Shown piece by piece: positions 22,673 through 31,076 of a stretch of 64,000 bases of DNA. Origin of the DNA: Hygrocybe punicea (taxonomy: Eukaryota > Basidiomycota > Agaricomycetes > Agaricales > Hygrophoraceae); contig OY744470.1 in the NCBI GenBank assembly GCA_963556145.1, positions 4,960,001-5,024,000 of the forward strand, given 5' to 3'. Below the pieces are notes generated by a model that saw nothing but the letters and a program-made list of their open reading frames with translations, was not told the origin of the DNA and searched no databases. Position 1 is the stretch's first letter. Each line of letters opens with the position of its first letter. A program made the translations under genes and the position numbers.

Positions 22673-24649
22673 CTATACCCCCGCCACCTTAGAGTCTTGC
22701 GAAACCTCAACTATATGTGTCGCCACGATATTATCCAGGGTTGCACTCGGGTTATTCACAGAGACGGCAGCAGCAGCTCTCCTCGCCACGTTGGTAGCAT
22801 CCCTCGCGGCGCCTGCAGCAACTGCCGCAGCTCTGACGATCTGCTCTGCGGTGACCTTTTCCTCAGATTCCGCAGATTGCAACGATACGGAAACGACTTT
22901 CTGCTGGATTTTTATCAATTCTCTGCGCCATTCCTTTGCCACGGCCGATCCGGTGACTTCTTCCGCTGCGTCGATGGTCTTATATGTTGCGTCGATAGCC
23001 TGGCGTGCGGCTGCTGCTGCCTTGAGTTCGGCGCTTTCAGCTTTCCAGATGTCGCTTGACGAGCCCTGTGCGGCCTTGTCCGCCTCCGTGTGGTATGCAA
23101 TAGCGTCGCCGGCTGCGAGCAGCACTTCAGCGAACCGCTGGGCAACGACGTCATAGGCAGCTGGGTTGGCGAGAGACCTGTCTGGGTTTGTAGGATCGCG
23201 AAAGATGTAGACACCGGCGGTCAACGATGCCTGTTGATTGCCGATGAGGACACAATCCAGATGTCAAATGATAATGATTAGCGTACTGAGAGTGCAAGAA
23301 TAGCGAGGCAGGGAAGTGTGCCAACGTAATCTGCCGGAAAAGCAAAAAAAATGCCATTACAAATCGCGGCAGTGGGAAGATTGTGAAAGGATTATATTTA
23401 TCTCACCGATGAAGGCACCTATTTGAAACACAAATGAAGATGATTAGAAAGAATTTAAGCTAAAAGAGATTACCATACCAAAAGATGGAGCACCAGGCAT
23501 GGTTCCTCGCAGCGAAGTGAAGGCAAACAGAGTCGCAGCTGGTGCAATGAGCGCTTCGCCTCTTTGTGGATATAGGAAGAACACAGTCTGGATTGTCATG
23601 ACCAGAAATACTAAACTGACTATCCCTAGAAGACGATTGTGAACGGAAAAAGGGGGACGAGAAGAACAAAACGAACAAATTGCTACGACCATGACGATGG
23701 CGTAAATTTGTATCAGTGATCCCCGTTTAATCGCCAGCAGGACGGTAAGTTGGGGCTTATCGTCGTTGGACCCAGGGGAAGGGTTAACTGTCGACATTTT
23801 GTAGCCACTGGACAACGACTAGTCAATACGGACGAACAGCAACGGAGAAAGCCCACCGACACAGCTGCACCAAGGCTATTACTGATCACAATCGGAACCG
23901 ACTGGTTTGAGGCTGGGTCCACGGCAAAGACGGAAATGAATGAAACATATCTATGACAAGATGCCAGTGGTGAACAACCAGCGAGTAATTACTTGGGCGC
24001 ATTCGGTGAGCTCACGAATCGAAGGGATATCGCTGGCGATTTTGTTTCGACTTGAAGGTAAAGGTAGTCCTGAAAGAGGGGGATAAGTTGGGCGCTTGAG
24101 CCTGAAGAGTTAGGAGATTGGAAGTTGTTGCGTTGAAAGCTGTGAAAACTGTTGTATTGAAAGCGGTGGCATTGAAATAGAAAATGGCGTCCGGGGGGTT
24201 ATTCGACACCGAGGAAGCGTCACCGGAGAGATGGTTGCTACTGTGGTGAGAGGTCAGCGAAAATTTCATGACCTGATTGGGTGAACACCCTTACCACGAG
24301 AAAAATATCTGGGCATCGGAACATTCTGAAGGGTGGATAATGCAGCTGGTATCTGTGATCGTCCAGTCCAACGTCATTATCATGCTATCGGTGTCGATGC
24401 TGACAAGGTCTATGCCAAGTTCAAGCTAGGAAGAGGGATGAGAAATTCGAAGATCAGGACGAATGATAGGCATTTTACATTGCGCCCCTCGTTATCGACG
24501 TCACCGGTGGACTGGCCCTTCAGACCATCGTCGCTAAAGTCGCCCGAGAAAAAGGCAAGCGAGAGCGTAAGGATCAAAACAAGCAAAAGAATTATCCCAA
24601 CAACTATTCTGAATCGAATGGGTTTTCTGCGGGAGAACTGCATATGCAT
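22673..24649 (-). CDS. DUF4436-family membrane protein with Ala-rich C-terminal extension, eight exons
   Basis: The spliced product is about 524 residues. Exon 1 (24479-24649) encodes a membrane anchor (residues about 11-33). The extracytoplasmic part follows: VSIDTDSMIMTLDWTITD with Cys residues, and RQRYPFDS leading into YVSFISVFAVDPAS. Next come two membrane helices (about 242-260 and 271-292), the family motif LFAFTSLRGTMPGAPSFGAF, and a third hydrophobic segment DYVGTLPCLAILALS. Introns on the minus strand are 24426-24478, 24241-24294, 23951-24015, 23819-23856, 23419-23478, 23331-23406 and 23231-23286. Exon 6 (23407-23418) is only 12 nt. The 38-bp intron is the least certain. The last 150 or so residues form an unusual Ala/Glu-rich helical tail. 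Function is unknown. Confidence 0.8.
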
Positions 24650-25199
24650 GTCAGGATCGTGTTTTTCCTGGAGTGGGAAATGCTTGCCTGAAGTTAGTCC
24701 ATCTTTATAGAGAAATGGATCCGCAACACGCCTTCTTGGGCCCAGAACGGTCTGAAATGGGTTTTGAACCCGTGCTCGGTGAAATCATGTCCGTGAGCGG
24801 AGTCCAGGCATTGCAAGGACGCCCAATTGCGAACAAGCGCCCAAGTTATTAATAAATTCGCCTCCAGGTGCTGCGGTTCCTGAAAGCATTGTATGGTGCG
24901 AAGCGCTTAGTCACCTCTACTCCTCAAGGCTCAAGCAGATATTATGTAATCTCTTATCCCTCCCTAGCCAAAATGCTCCTTTTCATGAGGAGATTAAAAT
25001 GGCTAGAAAGATTTTCAAAATCTGTAAAATTGCAGGAGAAATAAAATTTGAGTCATCCAAATTTTGCCACTTTTTATCATAGTAGAAATTACTATAAATA
25101 GTAAGGGCTTTGAATAACTGAGATTGTGTATTGTCTAAGTAGATTGCTAGAAAAGTTGGTGATTAAGCTTAAATCAAGTTAAATGTTTGATGGAGTTGT
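24650..25199. other. Edge of the host-gene island
   Basis: I see no gene. Composition changes to AT-rich at about 24900-25000. A segment at 24740-24830 on the minus strand contains GGTTCAAAACC, reminiscent of a tRNA T-loop, but no cloverleaf can be built. Confidence 0.35.
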
Positions 25200-25995
25200 T
25201 TACAGCTGTTTTCATAATGATGTGGAAAAGTTGAAAAAAGATTTGAGGTGTAAAATTTTTGGACTTGGTGAAATTTCTCTTGTATCTCATGGAATACTGC
25301 ATGGATTGAGATGGTTATAGAGGGAAAGTTGTACTATTTCTCAAGGGCTTTCTACTCTTGTAATTACATTTGGACAATATTTAGTGTATGGTGAGTTGTA
25401 GATGAAAACACAGGGAAACCAGCATTTTTTGAGACCCAAAATGATATTGTCAAATTATGGCATCAAATGAGCTCCTATGAACAAGATTGTAGGGAGAAAA
25501 TTGTTCATTTTTGCAAGGGCTAGAAGTACTTATACCGTGTTTTTCTTCATTTTGGTGTTTTGAGCCAATATTACATCTGTACTATTTTTGATTGTATGAG
25601 GCTTGAAACACTATAAGAATCATAATTATGGGCTCAAAACACAAATGAAGAAAAACATGGTATAAGTACTTCTAGCCCTTGCAAAAATGAACAATTTTCT
25701 CCCTACAATCTTGTTCATAGGAGCTCATTTGATGCCATAATTTGACAATATCATTTTGGGTCTCAAAAAATGCTGGTTTCCCTGTGTTTTCATCTACAAC
25801 TCACCATACACTAAATATTGTCCAAATGTAATTACAAGAGTAGAAAGCCCTTGAGAAATAGTACAACTTTCCCTCTATAACCATCTCAATCCATGCAGTA
25901 TTCCATGAGATACAAGAGAAATTTCACCAAGTCCAAAAATTTTACACCTCAAATCTTTTTTCAACTTTGCCACATCATTATGAAAACAGCTGTAA
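25200..25995. repeat. Foldback element, family B, copy 3 (full palindrome)
   Basis: The ends TTACAGCTGTTTTCATAATG and the inverse enclose mirrored arms of about 370 bp (GTATCTCATGGAATACTGCA, AGGGCTAGAAGTACTTATAC) around a turn near 25575-25625. The core is shared with 3843-4660. The sequences just outside (GTTGT on the left, GTGGT on the right) are only loosely similar, so the target duplication is uncertain. Confidence 0.7.
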
Positions 25996-26526
25996 GTGGT
26001 TTTATGCAAAATTTGGCCTGATTTAGGTTTTTTTCCACTAACCCAATTCCATAGAGGTGACTAAGTACCTCACACCATAACAAATAGTCATGTCACACTG
26101 TGAATGAAAAGTCTGAAATTATTATAAATAGGAAGTGCCAACTGTGTTGACAGAACCCTTGCTTACAGCATATTTCATAATTGCTTACAGCATATTTCAT
26201 AATTGCTTACAGCATATTTCATAAAGGTAGGCTGCAACCAAAAAGAAAAAAAGTTGACTAAGCTCAATCACTGCTGGGCAGCAGCTGTGACATTATAGTT
26301 TACCAATGCTGACGGCAGAGTTGCTGACTTTGTCCAAAAACTGCAAATGCTCAGTGCAGAAAACTCAAAGGGCAAGCTCTCCATCAAAAAATACAAAAGT
26401 GAGGAAGCTTTTTTCAGCAAGGCATTGTCAGGTAATTTCTTTAAGTGATGCTTTTCATTTCAGGTAGTGTGGCTCATTTACATGTGCATTTAGATACTAT
26501 CACCATCTAAAATCAATTTTTTCTAA
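25996..26526. other. AT-rich spacer with a 22-bp tandem repeat
   Basis: Three head-to-tail copies of GCTTACAGCATATTTCATAA(TT) lie at 26161-26225. The segment TAAAGGTAGGCTGCAACCAA at about 26222 reappears inverted at about 36245, inside the spacer of the family A element. No gene is seen. Confidence 0.5.
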
Positions 26527-27072
26527 ACTTGTTTAGTGGGCCTGTGCTGCACATGGCATGAACGAGTTCTTTTTTTCCCCTCCTCACTTTTATCATAGCA
26601 ACCTCTCACCATAGCAACTTAAAAAGTAGAAAAAATAAAACTGCATAACATGTCTCAACCTCATCATTATGCAATATTCTCAGCCAAAAGAGAGAGCAAC
26701 ACGTCAACTGTCAAATACAACTGCCTTTAAACAGTATGATAACAATTGACTTACATTTGCTCAACCCTACTTCTCCATATCCTTGCTACACAATAGATGA
26801 TAACATGAAGATAGCTGTACTTGAGTGGGCCAATGTTACATATGGCATGAACAAAGTCTTGTTTCTGTCATTAGATTTTTATTTGTATGATTATTATAAA
26901 CATCGATAAGTAATTTTGCTTGAAATATATAATTAGCATATTACAATATATACAACGATATCACATTGAATAATATGTTTTAAGTAAAAATAATATTATA
27001 TCATCAGAGTTACACTGATTTCTACTTATATGGCTGATATTTCCATATATAGTAACAGTGGTCACATGTGAC

Positions 27073-27166
27073 TAGTGTTGCCACAGCTATAGCCGATGTT
27101 TTTTGAAAAATTGCCTTTTTAGGCTAGTAAAATTAGGCAAAATTATGAAAATATTTGAGGAGATGG
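27073..27166 (+). repeat. Left terminal inverted repeat of the 8.5-kb unit
   Basis: It starts TAGTGTTGCC and ends at about GAGGAGATGG. It matches 35491-35584 in reverse complement with few differences, and more distantly the ends at 42031 and 46628. Confidence 0.8.
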
Positions 27167-27413
27167 CGGTTTGACGTCGCACGAGCTTGTGAGTGCAAGG
27201 AGAGCTAGGGCTTTGTAAGCGAGTCCAAATAGACTAATTGCCGCGGAAATAGCTTTGATGCGAGCAATTCCTTCATATATAGTTCTGTCGCCTCGTTTCT
27301 TGATGCCTCGTCTTTTCTCCCTCCTTCTCCACCTCCTGTACCCGCATTCTCAGCATTCGTCTTTGTATTTCTTTTCAAACCTTTTCTTCTCGCTCTTTTT
27401 ATTATGATTCTCC

Positions 27414-28718
27414 ATGACTTATCATCCTCCCCCTCCTCCTGCTTTGAACAAAGATATCTCTTCTTTTGCTAGAGATAGTACGAATGCTCAGATTCCAGTT
27501 CTTAGGGAGAATGAGGCCAGGATTGCTAGAAACGCTCTATGCCAATCCCAGAGAGACGATCCAGATTCTTCTCTGGCTGTGGATGACGACGAGCCCCTTC
27601 TAGACCTCCCTGATGACGTGCATATAGATAACGAAAACGACCATCATTCTTCTACGTCCCGCCCATCCACTCCTCCTCCAAACCCCAACATGAGTACTTT
27701 TTTATCCGCTATCATGGCGCTGACTCCACGTTCGAAAAAAGCAATCGCCTTATTATGTACCGAGAAGACAGACAAGAACGATATGATCGTCGATAAAGAC
27801 TCCCCCTCGAAAATCATCTTCTCTTCTGAGAAAGAACGCCCCAATTCATCTCGCACCTCCGTTGCCTTCAAGGTTCACCCTCTCATTGTCAAACTTGCCG
27901 AGGCAAACTTCCATGTCCCTCTTTCCATGTTCACATCCGCTTCTACTGACTTACTTTGGAGAAACTCGGCTACACTGTCCACGAAAAAGATCATGCTATT
28001 GTCAGGTATCAAGTACACGATCATCAATCCCGCTCAGTTCCCCAACGAGGATGAAATCCTCATTCCGGAATTCCATGAAGCCTATCAGAATCTACTCGAA
28101 TTTCAGAAGCAATACGGCGACGATAAGTTTTATCAACGCTCCCATGACCATTACCACTTTCTTTGCTCCACTGCCCACTTTTCTCAGAACTTTTGCGCGA
28201 TTAGAAAATTTGACAAGGATGTTCGCCAGGAATCCGCCTATGACCCAAAAGAATTCAACGAGGATCTATATCTCATGAAGTTTGAGGTCACCAAAGCGGA
28301 TGTATTCCGGGAGGAACAACGCGAAGAAATCGATCGGTTACGTCGAGGGTTAATTGGTCTCGATCGTATCGACAAATCCCGCGATCGCGTTCATCCGTAC
28401 TCCAGCGGCTCATCCTCCAAATCCCCTGATTCGAAGCCCTTTCCCGCAGGCAAGGCCGGCTCTACCGTCACCGTCACTTGCCTCATCTGCGGTCGGACGG
28501 GTCATCATTTCATGGCATGCACGTACATCACGACCGAGAAAGGCTCACAAGTCTGGTCAAAATGGCACGACAAATCCTTCACCGCTCGCATCTCCGGCGC
28601 TCTACTCTGCATCAATTGGAATATCTTTGGCAAATGCTCCAAACCTCACCCCTCCCATCATGCTTGCTCCATCTGTGGTGTCTCTGATCACCACGCCAGC
28701 TCTCGTTCCTGCACTTGA
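27414..28718 (+). CDS. Gag-like ORF of the tyrosine-recombinase retrotransposon
   Basis: This is an ATG-initiated frame of 434 residues. The first 100 or so are acidic and Pro/Ser-rich; the middle is helical (FHEAYQNLLEFQKQYG, EEQREEIDRLRRGL), as in capsid-like proteins. The C-terminus carries Cys/His clusters: CLICGRTGHHFMAC fits a CCHC knuckle (C-x2-C-x4-H-x4-C) and is followed by CSICGVSDHHASS. The predicted role is nucleic-acid-binding structural protein of the retroelement particle. The stop at 28716-28718 lies inside the region where the RT frame (one base forward) is already open, so RT expression probably needs a +1 frameshift or re-initiation. Confidence 0.7.
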   Translation: MTYHPPPPPALNKDISSFARDSTNAQIPVLRENEARIARNALCQSQRDDPDSSLAVDDDEPLLDLPDDVHIDNENDHHSSTSRPSTPPPNPNMSTFLSAIMALTPRSKKAIALLCTEKTDKNDMIVDKDSPSKIIFSSEKERPNSSRTSVAFKVHPLIVKLAEANFHVPLSMFTSASTDLLWRNSATLSTKKIMLLSGIKYTIINPAQFPNEDEILIPEFHEAYQNLLEFQKQYGDDKFYQRSHDHYHFLCSTAHFSQNFCAIRKFDKDVRQESAYDPKEFNEDLYLMKFEVTKADVFREEQREEIDRLRRGLIGLDRIDKSRDRVHPYSSGSSSKSPDSKPFPAGKAGSTVTVTCLICGRTGHHFMACTYITTEKGSQVWSKWHDKSFTARISGALLCINWNIFGKCSKPHPSHHACSICGVSDHHASSRSCT

Positions 28719-30592
28719 CTCTATTAGGAATCGCATCATTACTCCTTATAATCCTTCTGCATTCGAATCCTCTCTTCGCGAGGCTAATATCACTCACTTA
28801 TACCCAGACCTTGTACACAAACTGTGCCATGGTTTTCCTCTCAGTAATCTCGAGCCTCTCACCTGCACTTACGCCCCGCCAAATCATTTCTCTGCAAACG
28901 AACATTCAGACGATATTCTCACTTACTTTAATGCCGAAATTTTAATTGGCCGAATGTCTGGTCCTTTTTCCAAAGGGGAAGTCGAGGCCATCCTTGATGG
29001 TCCCTTTCAATCTTCGCCCATTCAGGTCCACGTTGTTCCTGGCGAAGGAGACAACCCTGACAAGAAGCGCATTTGTCGCAATTTATCCTTTAAGGGAGCT
29101 CCCCGCTTATCCGTTAACGACCAACTCAATTCTAACGACTTTCCCACTCGTTGGGGTATGGCTCACGAAATGGCAGAAATAGTGAGTCACCAAATTTAAT
29201 TATTTCCCCCTCTCCCACTTTCTCTCGTGTTCACGCTGGTGTTCGCTATTCCTGTTGTTATTCCTCCTCGCACGTTGGTGCTCGTGCCTGGACGTCCGGT
29301 CCGATTCCCCTGCATTTCCCTCATGTGGTTCAAGCACCGGGCTTGCTCCCCCTTCTATCCTTGCTGTTTTGCACACGATTTGTTCCTTACGAATCACCTT
29401 TCCTCAGATTGCCAGTGCGCCCACTGGGGCTCAGGCTGCTACCCTCGACATCTCAGCTGCATACCGCACCATTCCTATATGGCCTCCTCACAAAGCATTC
29501 CTCGTTGTGAGTCTTTTTGACTCGCTTTACATTGATCACAACAACATATTTGGCCTCTGCACTGCTGGCGGTCTCCAAGGGGAAACGGCTGACGCTACTG
29601 TCGACGTGTGCCTTTACCGCGATATTGGCCCTATTTTAAAATGGGTTGACGACTTTGTTTTTTTCCGGTTTCCCACCGGTGGTGACGGCTCTTCGTCCCC
29701 CCTTGTGTATTCTTACGATATCTCTTCCTTGAAAGATTGCATCGCCGATCTTCAGGTTCCTTGGCACCCCACCAAGGGCCAGGACTTCGATTTTTCCGTC
29801 GTTTATGTTGGTTTTCTTTGGGACATTCCCGGCCGTTCCATTTCCTTAACTGATGCCAAACGTCTTAAGTTCAAAAAGAAGGTCGACACCTTCCTGGACA
29901 ACTACAGGAACGATCGCGCACCCCAACGTGAGGTCCTTAGCATCAGCGGCTCCCTCTCTCATGTCGCCTTCGTTTACACCTCTGCCCGCTCTTACCTCTG
30001 CCCGCTCTACGCCTTTGCCTCCTCCTTTACCAACGAGTTCCGCCCGCGATGGGTCCCAGCCTCGGTTCGTTCTGATCTTCTCCACTGGAGTCGACTTCTC
30101 AGTTCCCCTTTCACACGATCACTAATTCCGAAGGCCTCCTCTGTCGACCTGAACATTTGGGTTGACGCCTCCTCCAGTTGGGGCATCGGCATTCTCATCG
30201 ATGGGCAATGGGACGCCTGGCGTCTTCGCGACAACTGGCGGGGTCCCGGTCGCGACATCGGCTGGCTTGAAGCCACTGCCGTCGAGATCATTTGTCTCAT
30301 CCTCGAGGCGAGGGGCTTTCGCGACGTTGACATTCTGATCCGCAGCAACAACATGGGCGTCATCGGTGCCTTTTCCAAAGGTCGTGGTCATAACTTCATG
30401 GTCAACCTCTCAGTCCGCCGGACGGACCTTTTGTTGGTCGACAACAACCTTTCGATCTCTCTTGTCTACGTTTCGTCTGAGGAGAACTTGGCAGATCCCA
30501 TTTCACGCGGCGTCTTGGGCACCACAGATCTTCGATCCCCCACCATCATCTTGCTCCCGGGCGACATTCATCCTTTCCTCTTTCATGCCTAG
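28354..30592 (+). CDS. Reverse transcriptase-RNase H ORF of the DIRS/Ngaro-like element, one intron
   Basis: The frame is open from 28354, but RT-like sequence begins around 28700 (RMSGPFSKGEVEAI, DFPTRWGMAHEMAEI). A 226-bp GT-AG intron (29182-29407, phase 0) interrupts the RT, and the next exon resumes directly with IASAPTGAQAATLDISAAYR, where the Asp of LDIS is the motif A metal ligand. KWVDDFVFF is the catalytic motif C. RNase H follows: WVDASSSWG, WLEATAVEI, RSNNMGVIGAFSKG and ENLADPISRG. At the third acidic site the element has SNN where relatives usually have SDN, so RNase H may be impaired. The last codons overlap the recombinase ATG (ATGCCTAG at 30585-30592). Confidence 0.75.
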
Positions 30593-31076
30593 TACACCTC
30601 TTCCCCCTCATGCGTTGGCAGGTGCCGACGCGATCCCGATGTCTACACCTCTACAATCCGTGCTGGTTCATCATATTCGCAGGGGTGTGTCGCAAGCGTC
30701 CGGTGGTCGAATTATAAAACCTAGAAAACCCAAAAAAGGCTGTAGTTATGTTCCCTCCCCTTTCCGTCCTTTCATTTGTGCTAGTGACCGTCTCCTTGCA
30801 TGGCATTCCCCTTTTACTCTTACGTACCATGATTCTTTGCATTCTGATCTTCCCTTACCTGCTATTTCACGTCTATTCGAAGTTTTACTTCTCTCCCTTG
30901 ATGAGAATACAAGATCCATTTATGGCGCTGGCCTTCTTCGTTACACCCAATTCTGTGATGACATGTATATTCCTGAATCCAGACGTATGCCTGCTTCTGA
31001 AGTCCTCCTGGCTGCATTCGCTGCTACCGCCACCGCCAAGGTCTCTCGCTCTTGTCTAGATTCTTGGTTGGCTGGC

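Noticed and set aside
24735..24830. Minus-strand GGTTCAAAACC resembling a tRNA T-loop
   Set aside because: The flanking stem has a mismatch and no D-arm or acceptor stem can be paired.
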